Assembly (NCBI GenBank): GCA_009760855.2
Contig: WPIO01000032.1
Location: forward strand, 132,501-196,500
Direction: 5' to 3'
Source of the DNA: Cristatella mucedo
Lineage: Eukaryota > Bryozoa > Phylactolaemata > Cristatellidae
Length of the DNA stretch: 64,000 nucleotides
Positions 31,960-45,600 of the stretch are shown piece by piece. Below the pieces are notes generated by a model, which made no database searches, was not told where the DNA came from, and saw only the letters and a program-made list of their open reading frames with translations. Numbering within the stretch: position 1 is the first letter of the stretch; each line of letters begins with the position of its first letter. Both the position numbers and the translations under genes were made by a program.

Positions 31960-34900
31960 CTGGAATTGGTAAGAGAATGCGTGGAATGAAGATAAGACAC
32001 GCAAGAGCCATAACCGACTATAGGCTGATAGTGTAAACGCTAAAAATGAGTCAGCGCTTATACTGGAGACTGGCCATAGGCGAAGGCAAGGCGGCCTTCA
32101 TAAATCTTCTTTCTGCCCAAACCGGGCGGCATGTACCATGTGCCTCTTCCATGGCTGTTCGGCCAGGACAAGGGCTCCCTATAACACTTCTGGATGCAGC
32201 TACACCACCCTGGCCCTGCATTGCTAATTACTACGACACACTCATGCTTACCGGCCTCGGCCTACTAATTTTGTCGCACATCAACTGCAACAATAATATA
32301 ATACGACACAATGGAGGCAAACCAAGAGCACAGTGCTCTTCCACAGCCTTTACCGATAGGCCGGATAGGCAGAAAAAATTGCTCTTAGTTCATTCGTTCT
32401 TTTCAAACATCGAGCGCTTTGTTTGTTAAAATGTAATTGCATTTCCAATAATAACGCATATTGTCAGCATGGAAAAAACTTGGTCTACATTCTGCCTGAT
32501 AACTGGTGAAAATCCACCTTCATTAGCCGATTACTAACTGATCGCTGTGCTACTTTGGCCAATCAATATTTTAAGACTTTTTCCTTTAGGATCTCTCAAG
32601 AAATGCTTTATGTCGATGGTTAACAGAGTGGTTACAAACAAAGACAACAGAACAAAACTAGGCATCAATTGCCAGCTAGCTATGGCCCCATGCTTTAGCT
32701 ATCTGCAATTTCTTCTTATAGCAAACATTGAAGCAGTGGTCGTACAATCAAACAAAATGGAAAATGTGGATCCCATACAGACCAAACTTCCTTTCAAGCC
32801 GGGGAGTAGCTTGTATGCAGAAACAGCATCACTAAGGAATCTTCTTCCAACAGATGCAACCATATGTTAGACGTACATCATGCACGGGAACGGCAAGCTT
32901 ACCGGTTGAATCAACAGCCTTGGTGACTCTAACAAACACTGGCCGTGCATAGTTAGGCAACGAGATCTGCAGGCTCTTGGCAAGATTGGCCAAGTCAAGT
33001 GTACCATCCTTGTCCTCTATGGCAGCCATGCCGGCTTTGCCTTCGGACCCTACAACACAAGTATGAAGCTCAGCTCCGTTTCAAAGGGAAAGCTTATTGC
33101 AAAACTATGTCCTGGGTACTGAAATGAAGCAATCGATGCATTAAACAACTTTAGGATATATATGCACCCTATACTCACTGTTACTAAAGCCAAGAGTTGT
33201 TTGTCAGCAAATAAAGCATTTCTACGATAATACAATAGCAACACTACACAGCCTTCCAAGAGCAAAACAGACCATGCCATCACCGGATAAGGCCAACGAC
33301 GATTGTAACATAAAGCAAGAAACGTGGCAATTCCGTAGCTTGAGATGTGTAAGCCACGATGAACAGCGTGACATCTAAAAGTCCGGGGTTTCTCTCACAC
33401 GTAAAAAAAGCAGGACAAATAGTTGCAGCAAAGTATTAAAATAGCCACACACAAGAATAAAGAAGTCACGAGAACAACGAGAGAAGATGAGGAGGTGAGT
33501 AGTAAAGAAGTCTCGTGGATCAATAGCAAATGTTGCCAAAAAAGATCCAAACCCAAAGAAAGACATCGCAACCACCAGCCTCGAAAAGACAAGTAGAAAT
33601 GGGAGGGCAGGAAAAGCAAAGGTATGAAACAACCTCCCATCGTAAGTGAGAGGATGCTGCCGGTACCGTAAGTGAGAAGATGCTGCCGGTCGGCATGTCA
33701 TCAGCTGCCGACTGGGGCTAAACACGATATTTCACCACATCAAAATTAACAGTACTCGTCTCCACCGAACCAGCAGCCTGATACGATTGGCTACCGACTA
33801 CAACTTGCCTGATGTAGAAACATGAGACTGTGCAGAAGCAGAAGTCGAACGATCATCAACCGCCAGCTAATGCAAGCTGCTGAGACTGATATTTCTGATA
33901 CTATTGTCCAGCTCAGCAACAAAGCATAAATATATAAACATATAGACATTAATAACATGAGGCATTAGCTTGTATACAATGTCAAATTGCAAGCCATCTT
34001 AGGTCAACCAAAATAGGACGGATGCAAGACTAATTTTCTTAAGACTTCTTGACGACACCAATCGCACAGCCGTGTCAAAGTCTAACTGTTGAAGTGTAAT
34101 GACGACAGGATCTGACTAGACGAACCATTGAGAACCACATGACTAGTAGCACCTGCGGCTTGCAATTGAGAAAAGCATATCTGGCCTTGAATTTGAACAA
34201 TGTAAATTCTGAGTGCATGCGATTCTCTGAAAAACTTATCGACTACCGAGCTACATACAAAGAGCAAGCGAGGGTTGCAAGCATTTGACAGAAGATTTAA
34301 CATTTTCAAATTACCATTAAAGCAAACACTGTCATCACAGCTGTATGCTCAGGGACTCCTATAGGAACTCTTCTTGGTTCTATCAATGCTTGATTCGAGA
34401 AGTCGAAGTAATTTAAGGCCGATAACTAAGCCATCTATGCCACAACAAGTAAGTGTTACTCATAGTAAACTACAGCCCGACCAATCCGGGGCGATAAATA
34501 AAGCACACTCCTGAGGTCACGTCGTCCCACGGATGGCTTGAGGTCTCAGTGCCTTCAAAGCCAAGGCACGATGCAATCATATAATGAGGCTACCAGGGCT
34601 CCAAAATTGGACGCTATAATATTGCTATAGCAACCCGACCGATAATAAAGTCCAAAGTTGATTCGAGGATAAATTAATCTGGTACCAGTGGCAAGTCGCT
34701 CGACCCCTGTAACGAAGCTTCCTGAAATGCAGCCACTTGCATGCTCTTCAGTGTGTTAACACTGGAGCGTGCTTTATTTATCGCCCCGGATTGGTCGGGC
34801 TGTAGTTTACTATGAGTAACACTTACTTGTTGTGGCATAGATGGCTTAGTTATCGACGTTTCATTACTTCGACTTCTCGAATCGAGCATTGATAGAGCCA

Positions 34901-36552
34901 AGAAGAGTTCATATAGGAGTCCCTGGGCATACAGCTGTGATGACAGTGTTTGCTTTAATGGTAATTTGAAAATGTTAAATCTTCTATCAAATGCTTGCAA
35001 CCCTTGCTTGTTCTTTGTATGTAGCTCGGTAGTCGATAAGTTTTTCAGAGAATCGCATGCACTCAGAATTTACATTGTTCAAATTCAAGGCCAGATATGC
35101 ATTTCTCTTACACCAGATGCAAATGCAAATTGCATTAAAAACAAAGAAATAGGCATCAACTTCGCAAATAAAAACAAAACAAAAACTAGCCACCACGTAA
35201 GCCAGTTGCACAAGCAGCCTACTCCGACCAGGATCTCGTGTCGGCATGCTGAAAATTATAATACTAATAATAATGTTAGTAATAAAACTAATAATAAGAC
35301 AGTTACAAAGCATTCCAAGAGAACTAGATCCCCTTCTAGGCATTTTATATATGTTGAAAAGAAATTACAGTGCATCAATAAATTAGTGGACACATCAACA
35401 AAGTACGGTACAAATAAGTACACACACAAAAATTCACGAGGATGAAGGAAAGGTTGCAATGAACAAGTAAGTTTTAGCTTCTTTTTAAATCGTCAACTCA
35501 AGGAATGTCGCGACGTTAGCCCATAGTAAGTTCTCAGACTCGGAAGGCCTGATCGCCAAACGATTTAACGTTTGCTTTAGGCACAACCAAGCAACCAACC
35601 AACAAAAAGTCAGAAAAACATGTGGTAACAAGTGAGGCCTCATTAAGAAGTATTTCGGATAGGTAGGGTTGAGCAAGAGAACAAAGAGACCTACAACCGA
35701 GTAAAAGAGTCGTGAAGTCGATACACTGCCTGATGGGAAGCCAGTGCTAGTCAGTGAGGAGTGGTATAATGTGGCAGATGCAGAGTATACAACAGAATAG
35801 CCTAGCTGCAGAGCTTCGTAACGACTGTGGTCGTCTTATTGCACAGGCAGGGCGATCAGCAAGTTGTGAGTAACAAAAGTCAAGATGGCATTTCACAAAT
35901 GCAAGGACCAGCTAGCTGTGGTATGATCATTTAAGCAGGCACGAAGTTTTGCAATGTTATATCGCTGAAAGTAGACAGACTTGATTGTGGAGCTGATGTG
36001 GCCACCTAGTGAAAGGTCACTTAGGAACAGGACACCAAGATCGCTTACAAACGATGTAAGGTTTAGTTTGGTCAAGCCCATTTTGAAGGCTTTCCTATTT
36101 TTGACTTGCACCAGATTTGCCCATCAGCAGTAAGTTGGTTTTATCAACGTTCAATTTGAAGGAGTTTTGCCATTTTAATGCAAGCTACAGTGTGCTCTGC
36201 AAAGGACCTGAGAGAGTTCGACTAGCTTAAAGGCCGAGAGAGATCAGACCGTAAGTACAGCTGCGTTTCACCTGTATAAATACGAAAACCTAGATCGTGC
36301 TTGGCGATTGCATCGACAAGACCAAGAGCGCAAATTGCGACAATAACAAGGTCCAAGCACAGATCCCTACCTAAAATTGTATGGGTAAATTTCAATAAAT
36401 TATTACGAACCTTATTGAAAAAATCAAATGTTATTTAGGGTAGTTTTCGAAATATAAACATGTTAGAAATGAGATTGGAAGTATTTAAGACTTTTGCATA
36501 AAAGACAACAACTACCATGCTAACCTCGTCTAACCCAGAAGTAAACCGGAAG

Positions 36553-36635
<83 letters not shown>

Positions 36636-39600
36636 AATAAATTTACCGATCTCGGTCTACCTCTAATACAGAGGTTGGCAAAGATTTCGGACTACTAGGC
36701 CATTCCATGAGGTCAGGATGGCACACTAGGCCAGAAGAAACCGCACCCACTCCATTGGCCCACCAGAGTGGGGGTGACATGGCGAACAAACAAACAAAAA
36801 GCAACAATTAACGCACAGACACTCACGGCAATTATAGGGGTAGACATGTATCGCCCCAACCCGGCCATGTACATCTGTTCATACAAGCACCGGACATCAG
36901 TTCAAAAAATAAACATGGGCAACAGTTTGAACTGCAGCCAGCAGTAATGAAGGGAACAAAACCGCAACAATTCCATTACTAACCATTCGATCGTACTTCT
37001 TTTACAGCAAATGTAAAGTGCCTAGAAAGAGATTGAGTTCTCTCCAGAATACTGTATCAAATGCATTATTATTATAATTATTAATTAGGCCGGATCCAAC
37101 TATAAGTAACTAGGGTGGCTTTAGGCCGGACTGGAGTGCTAGCTAGGGCCTATCTGGTATGAAGACCGGGTTTTGCCGGCCTCTACGCTAACACTTTCTG
37201 GCGAAAATCCTTCACGGCTAAGGGCTGCTGCCGCCAGCCAGGCACAAAGCAAAGTCGCAGTTCTAAAATCATACTGCGAAACGTGCGAAGCAAAATCAAG
37301 CACAATAACAGTTAGCTCTCAACTCAAAGCAAAACGCGGCCAAGAGACGGCTCGTGCCTCGAAAACTCTTTAGTTGGGATACTCGTCAGTCAAAGTACCC
37401 CTATATAGTGAAAGGGAAGGAAACCGCTACAACTCAATGAGGCCGGATCCAACAATAAATAACTGGGGGGCCACTGGGCCGGACTGGAGCACTAGCTAGG
37501 CCGGATCTGGCCTAAAGGCCGGAGTTTGCCGACCTCTACTCTAACATGATTTGTACCCTAACTGATCGAGCTTTGGCACAGTGATGTACATTATTGCAGC
37601 TTGTTAAAGAGCATGCCTGCGACTGTTAATTTAACAGTTTCATTTACAGTGCATTTTGGTGCCTTGTAAATATCATAACTCAGCCACTACTTCATGGATC
37701 AACGTGAAATTTGAGGCATGAGTTTAGCTCTGCTTGTACATTACTACAATAGTTTATCTCGGACTTCAGTTGGATAAGTAATACTATACATGTCATTGAT
37801 CATCTTGGAGCTTTATTTTCTGCCATCATGAACATGTACTGCCATATTTATCCGACTAAAATCATAAATAAACTACTGCAGCAATGCACAAGCAGTGCTC
37901 AACCCATATTTGAAATTGTAGGTTGATTCTTGAAGTATTGGCCGACCTATAACATTTACAAGGCACCAGCCTGCACTGTAAATGAAGCCGTTTAAAAGTC
38001 ACAAACACATAATAAAAATAATAATAACAATAATGTTAAAACATGTGTTACAGCACCCTCAGAGAACTCAAATCACTTTCTAGACAATTTAAAGTTGCTG
38101 CAAAGGAAGCACGATCGAATGGTTAGTGGTGGGATGCTCAATGAGCAACAAACATAGCATGGTTACAGGTGACATGCACAGGATCAGCATGCAAAGATGG
38201 TTAGTGGCAGCATGCACACTGTCAGCACGCATGCACACACAAAGGACGAATCACAAGGACCTGATAAATGTTATGAAAAATAGATGCGTTTTTAGCTTCT
38301 TTTTAAATGTGGTCAAGTCAGGGGATGTCTCGACGTAAGTCGGAAGCGAGTTCCCGGCTTTGGGAGCATAGGAACTGATAGCACAGTCTCCAAAGGATTT
38401 AAGGTTCGTACGAGGTTTAGCCAAACGATTAGATTCTGATAAGCAGGTGGTACAATGCTTGGCCTGGTGGGGAGTAGATTTGATAGGTAGGCTGTAGCCA
38501 AAACATGAAGGGACCTAAAAGTGAGTGACAGAACATTGAAGTCGATGCGCTGCTTGATTGGGAGCCAGTTCAGAGTGACATAAAGTAGTACGATGTGCCT
38601 GCGACTCTCACGACAGACAAGCCTAGCTGCAGAGTTTTGCACGAGCTGTGATGCGCAAGCATGATTGCTCAGGCCGGTAGACAAGCAAGCAGTGAGTTAA
38701 AGAAGTCGAGATAGGATGTCACAAATGCATGAACCAATATAAATGTACAATATGCAACTTAACAAACTAAAACATTAACCTCGATGTACCAAGGTTCAAC
38801 AAGTTAGAATACATGTCACATATTATGCAGAAATATGATACATTGTTAGTAGAGTATCATGCTTCCGGTTTATTTCTTGATTAGACATTGTTTTTCAAAA
38901 TCCTTTTGCTTTGTATGTGGAAGTCGTTAAAACATCCAATCCATTTATAGAAAGCTTTTTTGCAATGTACATTAGAAAAAATATTCGATTGTTGGACAAA
39001 TTGTTTCAGTATTTCCTCTACATTTGCTCTTACTGCTATTTGCAGGAAGCAGGTGTCAATGTCATGGTAGCTGTATTGCTTGGGGTGTGTATACCCTCAC
39101 TGACGGCAGAGAGGGTAAGAGATAACTGCTACAGTCACACACCTCGGGTGGTTCACCCGGGCGCACATCTACCGGGCCGATGGTGGCACTTGGTGGTGTA
39201 GAGGATTATCGGATCGTCGCTGTAAGCGGTGCAGAGGATTACCAGCCGAACTTTGGAGCAGGGGCCAAACTTTGCAAAGAATCACCCGCTGCTGAGCAGC
39301 AGCTAAATCACGAGGACCTGCCACAATCAATAAAAAGCAAGGCTGCTCAGTGGTTGAGCACCGGTGGGCCTCGAAGGCATCATAGCACAAATAGCCCAAG
39401 GAACGAGAGCTGAGTGCAGCCACCGACAGAGGCTGCACGATGCGACCGAATAAAAAGCAGCAGCAGGCCGGAGCAAATTCGGAACCCCACACACGGCAAG
39501 AGTGAAAAAAAAGTGGTCGTACCAGGCATCTCGACACCGTAGACAACAACATCTCTCTTGTTGACAAGGTTGCTGATTGTGCTCTCCACTTCAGTAGTTG

Positions 39601-42600
39601 ACACGTTTTCTCCTTTCCATCTAAACGTGTCGCCAGTTCGATCACGGAAACTGAGGTAGCCAACAGAGTCCATGAACAGTATGTCACCTGCAAACAACGA
39701 GTGTGCACACACAAATACAAATAAATCTGAGAAATAAAACGGACTGAGAATCTGACGAATAAATAAGACTAGGCATACTTGTTTTGTTTTGCCTAACTTT
39801 TAAAGTATAATAAATACTAACCTGCTGAGCAAAACCAGCCATCGCATGCATTGGAGCAAGGCTTAAATGTAATGTGCATCCACGATTTGACATATAAATT
39901 TCTATATTCGACAACAACTATTTGCTTGTCACAAAACTGCCCTTCTTCAGTTTTACATAAAGGACCCACACACAGTCATAGACATGCAAATGGTAGACTA
40001 GCTAAAAACCGGAAATTCGTACATAAAGTACATCTCCGACCGTAACTTCATCAAGCCGTGAGAACTAAGTGCTGGATAGGCTGAATAATTTTCACCGACA
40101 CAAGCATTGTCTAAGCAGCTTTCGCAAGCAGTTGGTAGCCTACAGGCTTCATCTCTCGCTACAAAGAAAACGTGAACTTGGCTGACTTGGGGTAGTCAGA
40201 ACAAGTGAGTCGCAGAGATGTAGCAGCTACGGGCTGCTGTACAAAAAACAAAGCTAAATTATCAGACTAAGTGATGAATTGTGGTCGTGGATTTTGCAGT
40301 TTAAGAAGCCTTGCTGGTCAAAAGCAGCATTCCCCAATATTCTTAACAGAAAATGGCGCAGATCGATTATTGTCCTTAGGGGACCCGGGTGTACAAAATG
40401 TCTGAAGCTGCTGTAGAGATCAGCAATTTAAATGGGAATGAGAGACAGACTGGGGGAGTGAGTGAGAGAGGGGCGATTGGAAATCCAGAGGATTGGGGAG
40501 GGAGAGAACGACAGAGAGAAAGACGAGTGTGTGTGAGAGAGAGAGAGAGAGACAAAAAAGAGAGGCAGAGGTTTGGATGACTCGCTTGCTCAATCGCGAG
40601 CCACCACGAGCACTTTTGCAGTATCGGGCGAGTAGCCAGCAACTCACCTGATAAGAAATAGGCATCACCCTTCTGGAATACATCGACGGCAATCTTCTTA
40701 CGAGTAGCATCATCGTTCGTATAGCCATCGAACTTGCGAAATGGATCCGAATTTGCAATTTTTCCAACCAGCTCCCCAGCTTCTCCGGGTTTGCACTTAA
40801 TGCACAAGCCGTCAGGGCCTCGGAACATCTCCCCAGTGGTTTCATCTACTTTGATCAATGTCACGGGATAAAGGGAAGGAAGTATCTGTGTAAGCCAGCC
40901 AATTGCTCCGACAGTGTTGTCCGTGTTGGCTGTAAAAAAGGTATCAAGGTAGAGTATAGGAACGAACTATTAGCTTTACGAAAACGAGCTTAACGTCACA
41001 ACAGCAGCTCTAGCACAGAACCAGATCAAGCTCCTGCTAGCAGCAAGACTCGTGATGCAACGGTGGATTGCCCTGTCACACACGCTGCCTCAGCGACCAA
41101 CAGCGATCACAAATGCTGCAAGCAAACCCGTCATCAATAAATGAGGAGGGCAGATGTGCTAAAACACGAAAAGCTGCAGCAACTCTAATTTGCTCTTCAT
41201 AGAAAAATCACGAGTTGAGGAGAAGGAAAGTAAAGCAAACTGCATTAAATTCATGAGCTCGAGTGACGCCAGAGCTTACCGATGCTTGCGTTGCCTTCGG
41301 TGGCACCATAGAATTCACCGATTCGCTTGATGCCGAACCTCTTTTGAAACTCCAGCCATATCTGCGGCCGCAGGCCATTGCCATAGGCGAGGCGCACTCG
41401 ATGCTGCCTATTCTCAGGTCGCTCCGGCTGAGCGAGCAAATATCGGCAGATCTCGCCGATATACTGCACGACCTTGAGTTTTCCGGAAAAAATATCACCC
41501 GGCTAGCGCAGGCAAAACTCTAGCGATATAAAGAAACTCGCCACGACACGAGTGTCAGTGAGCCCACAATTAATTGGGAGGGACGTGACGACGAACTGCT
41601 TCTTGCAGTGCGCTCGTCATGCAGTAACGTGTCAGTAACCCATATTCATTGACTCCCTTACAGGAAGTTGCATGGAAAGGCACAAATAGCTGGTTTGGCA
41701 TAAAGTACTTGATGACCGAGGTCGTGGACTCGAGCCCCGTGGCATACATGAGATGCCTGAATAGAGATTAAGTTCTCTTTAGGTGTTGAAAAAATAAATT
41801 ATTTTGATAATAAATTAAGCTTTAGTTTCATTGGGAAAATACCTCTTTTTAGTCTTATTACTATTACCCTTATTATTATTTTTTTATTAGTCGGACCTAG
41901 GAGGAGTGGGTGGTGCAAGGACGTTTAGCGAACTTCTACAATGCATTGCATAGCAACAGACCAGTGGCTATAAAACCATAGGCGTCTTCAAGCCGGCTAT
42001 GATGCAACGATACATTCTTAACAACTCTATGCTACCAATTCAGTTTATGGAGATTGGGGATTAAAGCCCTTTAGGCTAATAGTAATAGCTAGTAAAGTAG
42101 TGGTAATAATAGTAATAGTAATAAAATAGTAATAGTAATAGCAAGTAAAGTAGTGGTAAAGTAGCTACTGAGAAAGGCCTATGCAAATACCGTTCCGCAT
42201 GCAGCACTCGGCCAGGCGCTGACGAAGGTCGGGTCAATAAAGATTCAAACATCGCAAGCTCAGGCAGGAGTATGACTCGGACCCTAGCATGCTGGCCTGC
42301 ACACAAGAGGCAGAGGGGCAGCAGTCTCGACCCTGACGATTTAGTGGTGCTTCTGCCTCAGCAGATGCAGGAGGAAAACTGAGCGCGACGCAGCCACTGT
42401 ATCGTACTGTACAGTTGTTTTCAATGCAGTCCTTCCAGAAGTTAGACGCCGAGAACTTTCGGCGAATGACGAGCGTGCATCCTTTGATGAGCGTCTGGCC
42501 AACGCCCAAGATCCCTCCTGCCGAATGATACAGTGGCAACGGACCATAGATGACGTCGTCGGCGCTCATTTGAAAAAAGTAGTGGAGCGCAATGGACATG

Positions 42601-45600
42601 TAATAAAATCTAAAACGATGAGTCGTCGAATGTCATGAAGAGTCATGCTTACTGGCGAAGGCTTAACTAATCAGGGGAGTAAGCGAGGCATACTAAGGAA
42701 AATGGTAATTTGTGTCACACGCAGGCCAGGAGATAATCAAATATTGGCAAGTAACAGCACCCATTTAGCACCCAAGCTCAAAGTTTCTAGGCACTGAAGT
42801 CAATGATGCAACTACTCATTACAGCGCATTGTCCTGGCACATTCTATGCAGATAAAGTTTGCCCGCACGCTCAAGTAGCCACTAAGTGACTGCACGTAGA
42901 TTGAGAGTACAAATGTGCTTACTGGCAAATAAAAGGATTGCCAATATATGACAGGACAAGTTAAGCACAACTGGCGATTCCAGTGCCAGCCAGTGCCAAC
43001 TTCTTTTCGAATAAAAAAAAGTGGTCATCAGAAGAGCCACCCACTATCAGTGCCACTTGCAGCAGGCAAAAAAGAATCAACTGCTGCAGAATTCAAAACC
43101 ATGGTGGCAAGCGCTAAGTGCAAGCCTCCTGCTGCTAGGCCAAGACCCATCTAGGCTCCCATCTAGGCTCCCATCTAGGCTCCCATCTAGGCTCCATCAT
43201 TAATTATAATAATAAATAATAATAAAAATAATAAATATAATAACTAATCTAGGCTCCATAATTAATTAGCTACATTCACTCATCGATTGCAAGACCCAAC
43301 ACTGACAGTGTCGGCTATTACCGTGGGCTTTCGGTATCCCACAGCTCATGATTGCAAAACGTCAGAGAATGCTACTGCTGCCGAATACAATGAAAAACTT
43401 CAAGCGATACTTTCGGCAGGGCTAGAGTCAATATTTTGCCAGACAGCAGCCAAAGACTGAGCATTTAACGTTTCTCAAACCGATGCCATATTGGCAAGTC
43501 ATCTAAAGATTGCCTAAGCCCGACTAAAAAATAGCACATGGAGGCCAAAGGCGCTGCTCTAAGCCCACTACTACCACTACTGCTACATCACTCCAGTCAT
43601 TGCATAGACCAGACCAATAAAATCGAACGAACAAACATGTACAATATCAATATCTATAAATATCTATATATCTACAATATCAATATGCTGAACGTTCCCC
43701 GACTGCCCTATGCAAAATTTGCTGAAACTATTTTGCAGCTAGCAGCCATCTGTGTGCAAGATCCGTGCAAATATTCACGGTTACTTTAAATTGCTTACCA
43801 ACCGACAGTGAACTTGCATATGGCTTGTGTTGGGACAAAAACCTGTGTGACCCTTAAGCAACATCAGTACGATAAGAAATGCATGCATGCTATTGAATGA
43901 GAAAGGCTAGTGGATATTAACGAGTTAGATATCGTCAACTTGAGATCTATCCACATGATCGTATGAATTCTGATGTGTCTCAACGAGCTGCACGGATAAT
44001 AGCAATGCCAGATTCTGATGTGTCGCGACGAGCTGCACGGATAATAGCAATGCCAGATGAGTGAGCAACATAATGCATGTAAGAGGTAAAATATCACTAC
44101 ATATCTCACCTAGCATGTGATATTTTGGCCGCTTTGGGTAGTCCGGTTGTTCCTGACGTGTAGATATACATGAGTGTACCTGCCACAGAATAGCAATCAT
44201 CTGGTCATCAACAGCAAAATTCGATAAGTTTGCTTTACATGCCCACGATAGCAGAAAATAAAGCTCAAGGATATTTGATGACACGCAGAGCAAAACTTAT
44301 CCGACCGAAATCAGAAATAATCTAGCCTGATGTCGTACAAGTAGAGCTGAACTCCCAATTCAAATTTCACTCGGATACGTACAGTATTGGCCGAGTTATG
44401 GAATTTACAAGGCATCAAGCTACATTGAAAATGAAGCTGTATTAAAGTCACAAGCATGCACCTCAGCAAGCTTCGTACCTCGATCGTGCCCCCATCGTGG
44501 CCCACTTTAAGAGTGGTCGTCGTTTAAAAGAGCTTGACGAACACTAAGGTTCAGTAATTCACAGCAGTGCTCATGGAAAACTAGCTGAGTGGCACAAAAC
44601 CATGCGAAAAATACGGGACATTAATTCCTTTCCCCCTTCTCTTATGTAATGTATCTCTGTCTGTAACTCAGCAAAGCCATACAGACTAAGTGGGTGTCAC
44701 GCAAGAGAGTTTTGAATAGTACACTCACAGCCTATGCGGCTTTCGGTATGCAGCAGACTTCGTCCCATGCAACAAAGAGAAAGTGTGAAACATAGCAGAG
44801 TTAGGAGAGCAGTTGAGGTAGTGAATAGCGTGGAAGTAGCAGCTCAGGACCACTGAAAAGGATGAGCCATAGTCGGCAGCAGGAGAGTAGTTGTCGTTGC
44901 ATAAGAATTGTGGAAGCCAGTTCCACAGTCTAGGACCTCCAGAGCTAAAGCTTCTATCGCCAACAGTCTATAAGCGGTCTAATGGAACAGCTAATTTATT
45001 GTCCATACAGGACCTGAGGGCACAAAGAGGCTGAAACTGGTGCAGCAGTTCAGCTAGGTACGAAGGAGCCAAGCCGTGGCCTTGTGGGTCAGCATAAGAA
45101 CTTGGCTCTGTATCCGCTGCTTCCTTTGGGTTTCCTATAGGAGCTACCCGGCTCGTGCATTGCAGCTGAGTCAGTTGCATCTAGGAATGCATTTAACCGA
45201 CCGTGGAGAAGTGATTACAGACATTGCACCAGATAATACGGACAGTGGACGCCGACGAAGGTATGATGTCAGTAGGCTGGGGGGGGGTAAGTGCACATGC
45301 CGACAGATTGGTGGGTGGGGGCGAAACAAGTGGTAAACATTTAGACGTTTGTAAATACTTAATTTCTTATATGCTCTTGAAAAAAACACGGTCAATCTCA
45401 TGGAGCAACTGAAGTTACAGCCTCGATGATGCACATGGAGAACCAAACTACGGTAGCTCACAAAGATTGCAGGTTCCAAACCAATTTATGGCACTGCTAA
45501 AATAACTGGTCACAAAAAGTGGTCATACAATTAAAAGCAAACATGAAGCCCAATGGTATCGTTCCTTCACCGATCAAAACAGGGCATACTGCTCGTCAAC

